Shown: piece by piece, positions 1 through 9,931 of the stretch | Layout of the letters: every line of letters starts with the position of its first letter | Position numbering within the stretch: the first letter of the stretch is position 1 | NCBI RefSeq assembly: GCF_003003005.1 | Contig: NZ_PVTR01000001.1 | Coordinates: 517,108 to 581,107 of the forward strand | Origin: Mongoliibacter ruber | Lineage (GTDB): Bacteria > Bacteroidota > Bacteroidia > Cytophagales > Cyclobacteriaceae | Reading direction: 5' to 3' | DNA length: 64,000 bases | Position numbers and translations under genes: made by a program | Notes under the pieces: model-generated | The model's input: only the letters and a program-made list of their open reading frames with translations | Database searches by the model: none | What the model was told of the DNA's origin: nothing

Positions 1-22
1 AATTTGATGATAAACAAATTTG

Positions 23-100
23 CGGAATCGACGAGACTCAAGCCAGAGACCTTCCCGATTAATCGGGACATGCAGTCTAACCAGCTGAACTAACATTCCG
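23..100 (-). pseudogene. degenerate tRNA-like sequence
   Basis: Read on the minus strand, this stretch has a 7-base end pairing at six positions with the other end, a recognisable D-arm (TAGTTCAGCTGGTTAGA), an AGGTC variable-region-like segment and a T-loop-like TTGAGTC, in the order of a tRNA. The anticodon arm is not normal: it is occupied by a perfect 16 bp palindrome (54-69, TCCCGATTAATCGGGA) that leaves no 7-base loop, and D- and T-stems contain mismatches. No anticodon can be assigned. It resembles a decayed tRNA-Asp-type gene next to the intact tRNA-Thr. Confidence 0.4.
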
Positions 101-204
101 TTTCCCCTATGATAAAATCAGTTGACATTTTCTTTTGAATCTGATCTAGCTCCTGCAAATTTTCAGGAAAACTACTGAATTATCATTTTTGAATTTCAAA
201 AAAG

Positions 205-277
<73 letters not shown>

Positions 278-357
278 TTTTTTGTTTTTCTATCAGCCCT
301 TTGACTGAAATCGTGGTGCAAATATAGAGGTATAGATTAATGGTGCAAAGGTATTTT

Positions 358-394
358 AAAAAAAAATAAGGGGACAAACCGCATCCCCTTATTT
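358..394 (-). terminator. rho-independent terminator after the DUF349 gene
   Basis: A 10 bp stem (364-373 with 385-394) and an 11-base loop are followed on the minus strand by a run of T. It lies 10 bases past the DUF349 stop codon. Confidence 0.8.
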
Positions 395-403
395 ATGAGA
401 CAA

Positions 404-2440
404 TTAAAATTCTCTAATGATGGAAAGTTTTTTCTTGAGCTTCTCAATTTCATTTTCTGCTTTGATGATTTTTTCATCAAATTGATCTTTTAACTTATCT
501 GCAGTTTTAGAAGCAGCAAAAAACTCAAGGTTATTTTTCCATAAAGTGATGTTGTTTTCAAGATCCGAAATCTGCTTGCGGATGCCATGCTCTTTTTTAT
601 TCAACACACGGTTGGCATTTGGATCAGCCTGAAGCTTGTTTAAATTTAACCTAAACAAAAATTCTTCTTTGCTTCCACCTTCTACCCCTAACTTATTCAC
701 ATACGCGTCCACGGCTTCGTTGAACTTTGAAGTAATTTCCTTCATATTTTTCCTTGGAACGAAACCTATCGCGTTGAAATCGGCTATAAACTTTTCCAAA
801 GCTTCTTCAGTCAAGGCTTCTCCACTATCAGCAGCTTCACGAATTTTACCAATTAATACTTCTTTGGTTTTCAAGTTTTCCTCAAACTCCTTATTGACTT
901 GTTTGTTTGCATTTCTTCTATTTTCAAAGAAGGTATCACAAGCATTTTTGAATTTGCGGTATAACTCATCCCTGACCTTTTCTGGTGTTGGTCCTATCTT
1001 CTTCCATTCCTGTTGAAGTCCAATCAACTTAGAGGAGGTTTCTTGCCAATCCGTACTCTCCATCAACCCCTCTGCCTGTCCAATCAACTCCTCGGCTCGT
1101 TTCTTATTGGTCAGCCTTATTTCATCTAACTCTTTGAAGAATTGATTTTTATTATGGAAAAACTGCTTGAAAAAGCCCCAAAACTTCCTGTTTACTTCTT
1201 TCCCAGCTTCTCTAGGCACAGGTCCTGTACTTTCCCACTCTTTTTGAATAGCTAATACTTCTTTGGTTTTCACATTCCAATCCTTAATCTTACTTGCTGT
1301 AAAATCTTTAAAGGCTGAAAGGTTTTCTATCAAACTTTCTTTTTTGACTAGGTTTTCCTTGAATACTTCTTTTTGGCTATCATAGTATTCCTTTCTTCTC
1401 TCATAAACTGCATCAGAGGCTGCTTTAAATCTTTGCCAAAGCTGTTCCTGCTCTTCCCTTGGCACAGGTCCTATATGCTTAAACTCCTCATGAAGATCAT
1501 TTAGAGCTTTGATGGCATCTTTCAACTCCTCTACCTGGATTAAAGCTTCTGCTTTTTCACAAATCTCAAGTTTATGTTCAAGATTCTTCTTCCTATCTAA
1601 TTCCTTCAGTTCAAAATAAATACTTCTATTGTCATAAAATCTGTCCATTAAGGCATTATAAGATGCCCAGAGACTCCTGTTTTGTGCACTAGGTACTGGA
1701 CCTATTTTCTTCCATTCTTCTTGGATATTTTTTATAGTTGTAATACTATGGGTAGTTTCCTCACCATCTACAAGATCTCTTAGCTTGTCAAGAATTTCAT
1801 TTTTAGACAGTAGATTTTGTTCTTTCTTTTTTTCCTGATCCTTTAGAAAATTAGTTTTCTTTTCTCTGAAATCATGATATGAAGCAAAAAATAATTTATC
1901 CTCATCATCTGATCTAAATTGAAAGTCATCTTCCAATCCTCCATTGTCTAAAAAATCTTTTAAGGCTGCTTCTTTTTCTTTGTTATAAATGGCATCAAAG
2001 TACCCTTTTATTTCATTGATGACAGGATCGATTTTTAGATATTTCTCTGTTGCAATCAAAGTCTTAATTGCAGCAAGAAGTTCAGACTTGGAGCTCTCAG
2101 AATAATCATTTTCTTCAATTTCTTCGTCATCATTATCATCTTCATCAGACTCTTCGTGAGGCTGATTTTCATTGATGCTTTGAGTATCATCAGTCTGCTT
2201 TTCAGAGCTTACTTGCTCTGTTTCATTCTCAGAAGTTATAACCTCCGAACTTTCAGCTTTTGGGGGAACTTCTGTTTCCTCAGTACTGATATTAGATTCC
2301 TCTACCTGTGAATCTTTAGTGTTCGATTGAGTCTCTTCAGCAGTTTTTGAAGTCTCTTGGTCTACTTTACCACCACCAACTGTATCTAAATTGGTTTTGG
2401 TCACCTTGTCATTTTCAGACATTTCCTTGTCATTATCCAT
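404..2440 (-). CDS. DUF349 repeat protein
   Basis: Predicted cytoplasmic protein of 678 residues. After an N-terminal stretch of about 110 residues rich in Glu, Asp, Ser and Thr (likely disordered), it carries five copies of the DUF349 repeat, each recognisable by a W-x-x-I-G-P-V-P-like core followed by a helix with conserved aromatic residues. The C-terminal 60 residues are a charged coiled coil. The reading frame is open up to 2572, but those extra 44 codons overlap the end of yqgE and do not look like this family, so I chose the ATG at 2440 (MDNDKE). DUF349 proteins are common in Bacteroidota and have no settled function. A terminator follows directly, so the gene probably ends a yqgE-DUF349 transcript. 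Confidence 0.85.
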   Translation of the reverse strand: MDNDKEMSENDKVTKTNLDTVGGGKVDQETSKTAEETQSNTKDSQVEESNISTEETEVPPKAESSEVITSENETEQVSSEKQTDDTQSINENQPHEESDEDDNDDEEIEENDYSESSKSELLAAIKTLIATEKYLKIDPVINEIKGYFDAIYNKEKEAALKDFLDNGGLEDDFQFRSDDEDKLFFASYHDFREKKTNFLKDQEKKKEQNLLSKNEILDKLRDLVDGEETTHSITTIKNIQEEWKKIGPVPSAQNRSLWASYNALMDRFYDNRSIYFELKELDRKKNLEHKLEICEKAEALIQVEELKDAIKALNDLHEEFKHIGPVPREEQEQLWQRFKAASDAVYERRKEYYDSQKEVFKENLVKKESLIENLSAFKDFTASKIKDWNVKTKEVLAIQKEWESTGPVPREAGKEVNRKFWGFFKQFFHNKNQFFKELDEIRLTNKKRAEELIGQAEGLMESTDWQETSSKLIGLQQEWKKIGPTPEKVRDELYRKFKNACDTFFENRRNANKQVNKEFEENLKTKEVLIGKIREAADSGEALTEEALEKFIADFNAIGFVPRKNMKEITSKFNEAVDAYVNKLGVEGGSKEEFLFRLNLNKLQADPNANRVLNKKEHGIRKQISDLENNITLWKNNLEFFAASKTADKLKDQFDEKIIKAENEIEKLKKKLSIIREF

Positions 2441-2493
2441 AATGTAATCGGTACTTATTTGATATCCGTAAGAAGCAAAAGTAATAAAATGAT

Positions 2494-3063
2494 TTAATTT
2501 AATCTTGGGTCTATAGGATAATTTGCCAACATCTGATATTCCCCACCCATATTTTTCAAAATTATTTTCCACAATTCTTCCGGAGAAGCGGTAAAAATAT
2601 TTTCCGAATCAACAGTTTCACTGACGATCCATGTATTTTCATCTATTTCTGTATCTAGCTGACCTATAGACCAACCGGAATATCCTATAAAAAAACGGAT
2701 AAGATCTGTTTTTAAAATCCCTAGGTTTATTTTGTTCAAAACATCTTCAAAATTACCGCCCCACCATAAATCTTTTGCAAGCTCTATGCTGTTTTCAGTC
2801 AGCTTCTCACCATAATAGATAAAGTGTAGCGTGTTTTGTTCAACTGGCCCTCCTACATAAACTTCACAGCCTGATAATGGGACATCGTCCATCAATTCAT
2901 TCAGTTTTAATATAGAAAGCTTGTTTAAGACCAGTCCGAATGAACCATTTTCATTATGTTCACAAACCAACACAACAGACCTTACAAAATTTTCATCTTG
3001 TAAAAATGGTTCTGAAATCAAGAGACTTCCTGCCTTTGGTTCTATTTTCCTCTTCTCACTCAT
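2494..3063 (-). CDS. YqgE/AlgH (UPF0301) family protein
   Basis: 189 residues, the normal length for the UPF0301 (YqgE/AlgH) family. Family marks are the N-terminal GSLLISEP followed by a V-L-x-C-E-H-N segment and G-L-V-L-N-K, then a V-Y-x-G-G-P-V box and the C-terminal GYSGWSIGQL. Molecular function is not established; AlgH was once proposed as a transcriptional regulator of alginate, which does not transfer to this organism. The gene is divergent from pdxH across an 89 bp spacer and probably co-transcribed with the DUF349 gene, whose chosen start lies 54 bases past this stop codon. Confidence 0.88.
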   Translation of the reverse strand: MSEKRKIEPKAGSLLISEPFLQDENFVRSVVLVCEHNENGSFGLVLNKLSILKLNELMDDVPLSGCEVYVGGPVEQNTLHFIYYGEKLTENSIELAKDLWWGGNFEDVLNKINLGILKTDLIRFFIGYSGWSIGQLDTEIDENTWIVSETVDSENIFTASPEELWKIILKNMGGEYQMLANYPIDPRLN

Positions 3064-3152
3064 GAAGTATATAAAAGTTATTTCGGGTAATTTATGGTTT
3101 AATTTTTTAAATGCAATAAGTATGATAATTTTATAACCAAAAGATAATCATT

Positions 3153-3788
3153 ATGGAAATCGCAGATATCCGAAAGGAATATTCTCTTAAAACACTGGAA
3201 ATTTCAGAAGTAAACCCAAATCCAATAGAACAATTTAAAGCATGGTTTGAAGAAGCACTCAATTCAGAAGTACTTGAAGCCAATGCAATGAACCTCGCTA
3301 CCATCAGCAAAGACGGTAGGCCAAATTCAAGGATTGTGCTTTTAAAAGGTGTAGATACAGGATTTGTTTTTTTCACAAACTACAAGAGTACCAAAGGAAC
3401 CGAAATTGAATCCAATCCATATGTCTCTGTAACCTTTCACTGGGCAGAACTTGAAAGACAGGTAAGAATTATGGGTAAAGTGGAGAAGGTTTCAGCCGAA
3501 GAATCTGATGAGTATTTTTTCTCAAGACCCTTCGCAAGTCAGATAGGTGCTTGGGTATCTCCGCAAAGTTCGGAAATTGATAGTAGAGAATTCTTGGAGA
3601 GTAGGGAAAAGGACTTACATGCTAAATTCACCCCTGAAAGCATTAAAAGACCCGAACACTGGGGAGGGTATAGGATCGCACCAGAAGAAATCGAATTTTG
3701 GCAAGGAAGACCTAGCCGACTACATGATAGAATCACTTATAGGCAAGATCAAAAAAGTATCTGGAAAATTAGCAGGCTGGCACCTTAA
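3153..3788 (+). CDS. pdxH: pyridoxamine 5'-phosphate oxidase
   Basis: 211-residue FMN enzyme that oxidises pyridoxine or pyridoxamine 5'-phosphate to pyridoxal 5'-phosphate, the last step of vitamin B6 synthesis and salvage. Visible family features are the N-terminal helix region, the RIVLLKG FMN-binding strand, FFTNY-x-S-x-K-G, the V-S-x-x-F-H-W-A-E-L-E-R-Q-V-R segment and the C-terminal W-Q-G-R-P-S-R-L-H-D-R box that contacts substrate, ending in the usual R-L-A-P. Length is typical. It is a single gene on the plus strand, convergent with bshB1, with a hairpin terminator overlapping its stop codon. Confidence 0.95.
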   Translation: MEIADIRKEYSLKTLEISEVNPNPIEQFKAWFEEALNSEVLEANAMNLATISKDGRPNSRIVLLKGVDTGFVFFTNYKSTKGTEIESNPYVSVTFHWAELERQVRIMGKVEKVSAEESDEYFFSRPFASQIGAWVSPQSSEIDSREFLESREKDLHAKFTPESIKRPEHWGGYRIAPEEIEFWQGRPSRLHDRITYRQDQKSIWKISRLAP

Positions 3789-3806
3789 TATGCCAGCTTT
3801 TATTTT
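3776..3806 (+). terminator. terminator of pdxH
   Basis: A 7 bp stem, GCTGGCA (3776-3782) with TGCCAGC (3791-3797), is followed by TTTTATTTTA. The stem starts inside the last pdxH codons. It lies between the convergent genes pdxH and bshB1. Confidence 0.65.
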
Positions 3807-4516
3807 AAATTGAACAAATCGGATATTCCTATCATTCTCTCTACCGTAAACCCTTCTCCATAAATAGTGTTGATGCTGTGGCCAAACTCTTTGCCTCTGG
3901 CATCAATAAAATCCAAAAAGCCTGAAGAAGAAATAAAACTTTCCGGTTCTTTGCTATTTGGGTCATAAAATTGAGATTTAAAGGCTTTGATACTCTCCAT
4001 TTTTTTATCCCAAAATTCAGTAACATCTACCACAAAGTCCGGCTGAATATAATTATTTTGGATATAGTGATAAATGTATTGTGGCCTCCAAACGTCTTGA
4101 GGCTGTCCATCCCATTCCGTTTCAATTTTGCGTAAACCACTCATAAAACAGGCTTTAGATGCCAAAACACCACCTTTACCGTGGTCTGGGTGTCTGTCTG
4201 TGACCGCATTTGCGAGTACTATTTCAGGTTTGTATTTCCTAAGGTATCTGACAATTTGTACTTGATGCTCAAAGTCATCTTTGAAAAACACATCCTTGAA
4301 CTTAAGATTCTCACGCATCGATAGACCTAGTTTTTCGGCAGCCTCTTTGGATTCTTCCAGCCTAATTTCAGGCGTGCCACGAGTACCCATTTCACCTTGA
4401 GTAAGGTCCAAAACTCCAACTTTATATCCTTTATCAATATGCGATGCTATAGTGCCTGAGCAAGCCAGTTCAGAATCATCAGGATGTGCTGCAATTACAA
4501 GAATATCAAGTTTCAT
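3800..4516 (-). CDS. bshB1: bacillithiol biosynthesis deacetylase BshB1
   Basis: 238-residue PIG-L/LmbE-family zinc deacetylase. It is expected to remove the acetyl group from GlcNAc-malate to give GlcN-malate, the middle step in bacillithiol synthesis. The N-terminal AAHPDDSEL motif (His, Asp and Asp of the metal site) and the DRHPDHGKG segment (two further His) are present, with the BshB1-typical Q-G-E-M-G-T-R-G-T region and the ENLKF segment. The length fits BshB1 well. No bshA or bshC lies in the window. It sits 18 bases downstream of the M23 peptidase gene on the same strand, so the two may share a transcript. Confidence 0.92.
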   Translation of the reverse strand: MKLDILVIAAHPDDSELACSGTIASHIDKGYKVGVLDLTQGEMGTRGTPEIRLEESKEAAEKLGLSMRENLKFKDVFFKDDFEHQVQIVRYLRKYKPEIVLANAVTDRHPDHGKGGVLASKACFMSGLRKIETEWDGQPQDVWRPQYIYHYIQNNYIQPDFVVDVTEFWDKKMESIKAFKSQFYDPNSKEPESFISSSGFLDFIDARGKEFGHSINTIYGEGFTVERMIGISDLFNLK

Positions 4517-4534
4517 AAAATTATCATCGTTTTA

Positions 4535-5575
4535 TCAACGTATCCTAAGTCGTTGACCTACCCTTAAAATACTATTGGTTGAAATATTGTTTAACCTCGT
4601 CAGAGTACTTACCCTTACACCATACCTACGCGCTATAGTACTTAGATTTTCTCCGCTCCTGACTCTGTGGTACACGGCTTCTTGTGTTTGTATCACATGA
4701 TCAAAACTAGATGCTGTGATCATGTAAACATCAGACCTTAACCTCCCGAGATTAAAGTCAAACATTTCCGTTGGATTGATAGACAAGCCTTGATAGCGGA
4801 CTTCAAAATGCAAATGTGGCCCTGTACTTCTGCCAGTACTCCCCCCCAATCCAAGGATATCTCCTGCCTTCACTTCCTGTCCTACTTCTGCAATCAATTT
4901 AGACATATGGCCGTAGAGTGTCTCTAGTCCATTCTTATGCCTTACGACTATATAGTAGCCATAACCATTTCTATCGAATGACCTTACCCTTACTATACCG
5001 TCAAAAACAGAATAAATGGGATCCCCAGTCCTCAACCTCAAATCTGTCCCATGATGCCATCTAAATCTTCTAAAGCCGAACTCAGATGTTATCTGTGTCG
5101 TCTCAAGTGGCATTTTATAGTCAGTTCCAAAAAAAGGATCATGTAGCTTTACGTAAACTGTATCTTTAAATTCTTTGGGGTTAAAATCATAAATGTTGAT
5201 TTTTCTGCTATCCCAAGAAGAATAATATTCAAAAGCAGTAACCCAAATACTATCAATTAGAATTTTTTCAGAAACCTGTACTAGCTGATTGGTAGGTGCC
5301 CAAATTAGAGAAAGGGTATCCTCTGAAACAATACTCAGCCTTCTCTTTAAATTCACAAAATCTCTGAAAAGTAAAGAATCTGTTTCTTTGGTCAGGTTCT
5401 GAAGGTAAGTCTTTGAATCAAAAAGCCGAAGATCTCTCTGTACAGGGTTGAGAGGTGCTGGAGTTGTTTCAGACTTTGGCTTTTTAATAATCTTTGGAAA
5501 AGTTTGCGCATGGGCTCCTAATGAACCCATGCACAAAATTATTATTGAAACTAATAGTTGTTTTTTAATTGTCAT
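4535..5575 (-). CDS. M23 peptidoglycan endopeptidase with LysM domain
   Basis: 346 residues with a signal peptide (cleavage near GAHAQ), so exported to the periplasm. The central region (about 160-275) is a peptidase M23 (LytM) domain with the zinc-binding motifs H-x-G-x-D-L (in HHGTDLRL) and H-L-H-F-E, plus the G-Y-x-x-x-V-R-H-x-N-G-L-x-T-x-Y-G-H core, so all metal ligands are retained and it should be an active murein endopeptidase. The last 45 residues are one LysM domain (VRSGENLSTIARRYGV) for peptidoglycan binding. It ends 18 bases before bshB1 and begins 15 bases after trxB ends on the same strand. Confidence 0.92.
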   Translation of the reverse strand: MTIKKQLLVSIIILCMGSLGAHAQTFPKIIKKPKSETTPAPLNPVQRDLRLFDSKTYLQNLTKETDSLLFRDFVNLKRRLSIVSEDTLSLIWAPTNQLVQVSEKILIDSIWVTAFEYYSSWDSRKINIYDFNPKEFKDTVYVKLHDPFFGTDYKMPLETTQITSEFGFRRFRWHHGTDLRLRTGDPIYSVFDGIVRVRSFDRNGYGYYIVVRHKNGLETLYGHMSKLIAEVGQEVKAGDILGLGGSTGRSTGPHLHFEVRYQGLSINPTEMFDFNLGRLRSDVYMITASSFDHVIQTQEAVYHRVRSGENLSTIARRYGVRVSTLTRLNNISTNSILRVGQRLRIR

Positions 5576-5590
5576 TAGAAAGCATTCAAA

Positions 5591-6529
5591 CTATTCTTGA
5601 GCAGCCAAATATCTTTCAGCGTCAAGTGCAGCCATACATCCTGTACCCGCTGCAGTTACCGCCTGACGATATACATGATCCTGCGCATCTCCGCAAGCAA
5701 ATACTCCTTCAATATTTGTTTTGGTGCTGCCTGGCTTTGTTAAGATATATCCATTTTCATCCATTGTAATAGAATCTTTGAAAATGGAAGTATTGGGTTC
5801 ATGCCCAATAGCAACAAAAAAGCCAGAAATTTTAATTTCTCGTTTTTCACCGGATTTATTATTAAAAACCCTTACACCTTCTACTTCATCCTGACCCAAA
5901 ATCTCTTCTGTTTCAGTATTCCACATTACTTCAATCTTAGGATTTTTCAGCACCCTGTTTTGCATGATTTGAGAAGCTCTCATTTCATCTTTCCTTACCA
6001 GCATATAAACTTTGTTACAAATATTGGCAAGATAAGAGGCTTCTTCACAAGCTGTATCACCAGCTCCTACTATGGCTACATCCTGACCTCTAAAAAAGAA
6101 CCCATCGCAAACGGCACAAGCTGAAACACCTTTACCATTAAGTCTCTCTTCACTTTCAATACCCAGCCATTTGGCTGAAGCTCCTGTCGAGATGATGATT
6201 GTATCAGCATGTATTTCTTTTTGATCATCTACAATAACCTTGTGCGGTTTAGATGAAAAATCAACTTTGGTCACCATACCATACTTCACTTGTGTCCCAA
6301 ATCTTTCAGCTTGTTTTCTGAAATCTTCCATCATTTCAGGCCCCATGATTCCTTCTGGATATCCAGGGTAATTTTCTACATCAGTTGTGATGGTCAATTG
6401 ACCCCCGGGCTGAGCACCGGTAAATAGTAATGGATTCAAACCAGCTCTTGAAGCATAAATCGCAGCAGTATATCCCGCCGGGCCAGATCCGATTATTAGA
6501 ACTTTTACTTTTTCTATTTCAGAAGACAT
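5591..6529 (-). CDS. trxB: thioredoxin-disulfide reductase
   Basis: 312-residue class II pyridine-nucleotide disulfide reductase that reduces thioredoxin with NADPH. Seen in order: N-terminal FAD-binding GSGPAGYTAAIYA, the redox-active CAVC (preceded by GVSA), the NADPH-binding GAGDTACEEA, and the C-terminal FAD segment GVFACGDAQD. The frame extends to 6580, but the extra 17 codons are not family-like; the ATG at 6529 (MSSEIE) leads straight into the first beta strand. It may be the first gene of a minus-strand trxB-M23-bshB1 group. Downstream spacing to the M23 gene is only 15 bases. Confidence 0.95.
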   Translation of the reverse strand: MSSEIEKVKVLIIGSGPAGYTAAIYASRAGLNPLLFTGAQPGGQLTITTDVENYPGYPEGIMGPEMMEDFRKQAERFGTQVKYGMVTKVDFSSKPHKVIVDDQKEIHADTIIISTGASAKWLGIESEERLNGKGVSACAVCDGFFFRGQDVAIVGAGDTACEEASYLANICNKVYMLVRKDEMRASQIMQNRVLKNPKIEVMWNTETEEILGQDEVEGVRVFNNKSGEKREIKISGFFVAIGHEPNTSIFKDSITMDENGYILTKPGSTKTNIEGVFACGDAQDHVYRQAVTAAGTGCMAALDAERYLAAQE

Positions 6530-6684
6530 TATGTTTAATTTTTGGGTTAGCAAATTTTGATAAAATACCCTACACAACAAAGTTAATACCTGTTAAAATT
6601 CCCTGCACTTTGATGAATAGATGATCGTCAGAAAGTTAAAATTTAAAACTTAGCTTTTGTTAGTAAATTTGGATTTAGAGAAAC

Positions 6685-6709
6685 AAAAAAAGGGGAAGCT
6701 CCCCTTTTT
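6685..6709 (-). terminator. terminator after the sigma factor gene
   Basis: A 9 bp stem, AAAAAGGGG (6687-6695) with CCCCTTTTT (6701-6709), encloses a 5-base loop. It lies 25 bases past the sigma factor stop codon on the minus strand. Confidence 0.8.
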
Positions 6710-6733
6710 AATATAAATGCTAATATAGTCGAT

Positions 6734-7597
6734 TTAGCCCAGATAAGGCTTAAGGGTTTTACTTCTTGAAGTATGTCTTAACCTTCTAATAGCTTTTTCT
6801 TTAATCTGTCTCACACGTTCTCTGGTAAGGTTAAACTTCTCACCAATCTCTTCCAGAGTCATCGCATGCTCTCCATTCAATCCAAAATAAAGTGTAATCA
6901 CATCAGCTTCTCTTGAAGTCAGGGTAGAAAGAGCTCTTTGAACTTCTTTTCGAAGTGAATCAGTCATCAAACCATCATCTGGCTTTTCATCACCGTCATT
7001 TTCCAAAACGTCCAAAAGACTGTTTTCTTCGCCTTGTACAAATGGAGCATCCATAGACACATGTCTACCTGAGATTTTCATCGTATCTACAACTTCACCA
7101 GCTGTGACCTCCAAGACCTCCGCTAATTCCTCCGGAGATGGCTCTCTTTCAAATTTTTGCTCAAGTTCTGAAAAGGTTTTACTGATTTTATTGAGTGACC
7201 CTACCCTGTTGAGAGGTAACCTTACGATTCTGGATTGCTTTGCAAGTGCTTGAAGAATGGATTGTCTAATCCACCAAACTGCATAAGAAATGAATTTAAA
7301 ACCTCTTGTTTCATCAAATCTCTGTGCTGCTTTGATAAGCCCTAGATTTCCTTCGTTTATAAGGTCTCCCAAAGAAAGCCCTTGGTTTTGGTATTGCTTG
7401 GCAACAGATACTACGAATCTTAGGTTTGCTTTGGTCAATTTTTCCAATGCTAGTTGATCCCCTTCTCTGATGCGTTTGGCTAGCACCACTTCTTCATCTG
7501 CCGTCAGTAGATCAACTTTACCAATCTCCTGAAGATATTTATCAAGTGATTGTGATTCTCTATTGGTAATCTGTTTGCTAATTTTTAGCTGCCTCAT
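6734..7597 (-). CDS. rpoD: primary RNA polymerase sigma factor (RpoD/SigA type)
   Basis: 287-residue sigma-70 family protein that directs RNA polymerase to housekeeping promoters. It has the region 1.2/2 box ([59 protein letters not shown]), region 3 (P-L-N-R-V-G) and region 4 with the helix-turn-helix [23 protein letters not shown]. As usual in Bacteroidota it lacks region 1.1 and the non-conserved insert, which explains its short length. It follows pnp on the same strand with an 85 bp gap and ends in a strong terminator. Confidence 0.95.
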   Translation of the reverse strand: MRQLKISKQITNRESQSLDKYLQEIGKVDLLTADEEVVLAKRIREGDQLALEKLTKANLRFVVSVAKQYQNQGLSLGDLINEGNLGLIKAAQRFDETRGFKFISYAVWWIRQSILQALAKQSRIVRLPLNRVGSLNKISKTFSELEQKFEREPSPEELAEVLEVTAGEVVDTMKISGRHVSMDAPFVQGEENSLLDVLENDGDEKPDDGLMTDSLRKEVQRALSTLTSREADVITLYFGLNGEHAMTLEEIGEKFNLTRERVRQIKEKAIRRLRHTSRSKTLKPYLG

Positions 7598-7682
7598 TCA
7601 AGAATATTTTTGCGGTTAAGAACAAATACTATAACAGAAATGCTTCCAAATAAAGTTCATTGTATATTATACACGATTGAAC

Positions 7683-9824
7683 TTAATCTTTTTTCTCGGA
7701 TTTTTCTGGTTTTGGTAACAATACTTTTCTAGATAGTTTGAACTTTCCTGTTTTTTTGTCAACATCAATAAGTTTAACAACTATCTCTTCTCCTGGTTCA
7801 AAGACACCTTCCATATTTTCAAGTCTTTCCCACTTGATTTCTGAAATATGCAATAAGCCATCTTTTCCAGGCATGAATTCAACAAACGCACCGAAAGGCA
7901 TAATGTTCTTAACCTTGCCAGTATAAGTTTCTCCAATCTCAGGCTGTGCTACTATTCCTTTAATTCTAGAAACAGCTGCGTCCATTGACTCTTGGTTATT
8001 TGAGAAGATGTTGATTTTACCAGCGTTATCCTTTTCCTCAATGATAATTGTAGCTCCAGTGTCCTTTTGGATTTCCTGAATAACTTTACCGCCAGGCCCT
8101 ATCACAGCACCGATCAATTCTTTAGGAATTGACATGATAAATGATCTTGGGGTATGTGGTTTCAAGTCAGCTTTAGGTGCTGCCAAGGTCTTCGTGATCT
8201 CATCTAAAATATGAAGTCTACCAGCTTTAGCTTGATAAAGTGCTTCTTTAAGAACACTGTAATCAAGACCTTCCACTTTCAAATCCATTTGACAAGCAGT
8301 GATTCCTTTGGCCGTCCCTGTCACTTTGAAATCCATGTCTCCAAGATGATCTTCATCACCTAAAATATCAGATAGGATAGAATACTTCCCTGTTTTTGCA
8401 TCTGAAATCATTCCCATTGCAATACCGGTAACTGCAGATTTGATCGGGATACCAGCATCCATCAAGGCCAATGAACCTGCGCAAACAGTTGCCATTGATG
8501 AAGAACCATTTGATTCAAGAATATCAGAAACTATACGGATTGTATATGGATTCTCGTCGTCTTTTGGCAATACTTTCTTCAAAGCCCTCATGGCTAGGTT
8601 GCCATGTCCAACTTCTCTCCTACCCGGACCTCTGTTGATTTTTACCTCACCAGTAGAAAATCCAGGGAAATTGTAGTGTAAGAAGAATTTATTATAACCG
8701 GATATTACAGCTCCATCCACCATCTGCTCATCCATTTTGGTACCAAGGGTACATGTGGTGATAGATTGTGTTTCTCCCCTTGTAAATACAGCCGAACCAT
8801 GTGCTGACGGAAGGTAGTCTACTACTGACCAAATAGGTCTCACTTCGTCAAGTTTCCTGCCATCAAGTCTCTTTTTCTCATTGAGCGTAAGATTTCTTGC
8901 AGCTTCTTTATGTATTTTAGAAAAGTATGGGCCAATCAAACTGGCTTCATATTCATGTTCTTCTCCTAAACTTTCGATAAACTCTTCTTTGATAGCTTTG
9001 ATTAATTCTGATCTCTCAGATTTGTTGGCTATCAATTTACCTACTACATCATAGCACTTTTGGTAAAGTTCATTATGCATTTTTTCAAACAAAGCCGGAT
9101 CAGATTTTTCGTGGTTGTACTCACGCTTAACCTCCTTACCTACAGCGATTGTTAATTCTTTTTGTATTTGGCAATGCCTTTTGATTTCTTCATGGGCAAG
9201 TTGCATGGCTTCTACCATTTCATCTTCCGAAATCTCATTGGCTTCACCTTCTACCATCAAAATGTACTCTTCAGAACCTGCTACAATAAATTCCAAGGAA
9301 GCTTGTTCCAATTGAGTTGGAGTAGGATTGATGATCAGCTGTCCATCTATTTTTGCAACGCGAACTTCGGAAATTGGCCCGTTGAAAGGGATATCCGAAA
9401 CAGCTAGTGCAGCAGATGCGGCAAGGCCTGCTAAGCAATCCGGTAATACATCAGAATCAGATGACATCAAGGTGATTGCTATTTGGGTGTCTGCGTGATA
9501 ATCATCTGGAAAAATAGGTCTGATTGCTCTGTCGACTATCCTGCTGATCAATATTTCATAATCAGAAAGTCGGCCTTCTCGTTTTAAAAATCCTCCGGGA
9601 ATTTTTCCAGAGGCAGCAAATTTTTCTTGGTAATCTACGGACATCGGAAGAAAATCAACTCCTTCTCCTGCCTCTTTTTTGGACATGGCGGTTGCTAAAA
9701 GCATCGCATTGCCCATTTTTACTACAACAGCACCATCAGCCTGTTTGGCCAATGCTCCCGTTTCAATAATGATTTCTCTACCGTCCTCTAGGGTGATAGT
9801 TTTCGAAATTACGTTAGGTAACAT
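7683..9824 (-). CDS. pnp: polyribonucleotide nucleotidyltransferase (PNPase)
   Basis: 713-residue phosphate-dependent 3'-5' exoribonuclease. Two RNase PH domains (about 1-210 and 315-545) flank an alpha-helical linker; a KH domain follows ([11 protein letters not shown], about 565) and then an S1 domain ([14 protein letters not shown]). The second PH domain keeps the phosphate-binding [19 protein letters not shown] segment. The C-terminus ends in a short Lys/Glu-rich tail. rpsO lies just upstream, the common rpsO-pnp order, but a strong hairpin between them suggests partial termination or processing. Confidence 0.97.
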   Translation of the reverse strand: MLPNVISKTITLEDGREIIIETGALAKQADGAVVVKMGNAMLLATAMSKKEAGEGVDFLPMSVDYQEKFAASGKIPGGFLKREGRLSDYEILISRIVDRAIRPIFPDDYHADTQIAITLMSSDSDVLPDCLAGLAASAALAVSDIPFNGPISEVRVAKIDGQLIINPTPTQLEQASLEFIVAGSEEYILMVEGEANEISEDEMVEAMQLAHEEIKRHCQIQKELTIAVGKEVKREYNHEKSDPALFEKMHNELYQKCYDVVGKLIANKSERSELIKAIKEEFIESLGEEHEYEASLIGPYFSKIHKEAARNLTLNEKKRLDGRKLDEVRPIWSVVDYLPSAHGSAVFTRGETQSITTCTLGTKMDEQMVDGAVISGYNKFFLHYNFPGFSTGEVKINRGPGRREVGHGNLAMRALKKVLPKDDENPYTIRIVSDILESNGSSSMATVCAGSLALMDAGIPIKSAVTGIAMGMISDAKTGKYSILSDILGDEDHLGDMDFKVTGTAKGITACQMDLKVEGLDYSVLKEALYQAKAGRLHILDEITKTLAAPKADLKPHTPRSFIMSIPKELIGAVIGPGGKVIQEIQKDTGATIIIEEKDNAGKINIFSNNQESMDAAVSRIKGIVAQPEIGETYTGKVKNIMPFGAFVEFMPGKDGLLHISEIKWERLENMEGVFEPGEEIVVKLIDVDKKTGKFKLSRKVLLPKPEKSEKKD

Positions 9825-9885
9825 ACAATTTTGTTAAAATAATTAAGCTAAGATTTAAAAGTAAGGTTTAATATCGTGGGGAGTT

Positions 9886-9918
9886 AAAAAAGTAAGGTTC
9901 TCTACAGGAGAACCTTAC
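9886..9918 (-). terminator. terminator or processing hairpin between rpsO and pnp
   Basis: An 11 bp perfect stem, GTAAGGTTCTC (9892-9902) with GAGAACCTTAC (9908-9918), has a 5-base loop and is followed by T6 on the minus strand, 13 bases after the rpsO stop codon. In other bacteria the rpsO-pnp spacer carries such a hairpin. Confidence 0.85.
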
Positions 9919-9931
9919 AATCAATCTGGTA

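Noticed and set aside
2441..2572. N-terminal extension of the DUF349 protein
   Set aside because: The extra 44 codons lie over the end of yqgE and lack the acidic low-complexity character of the rest of the N-terminus; the ATG at 2440 is the better start.
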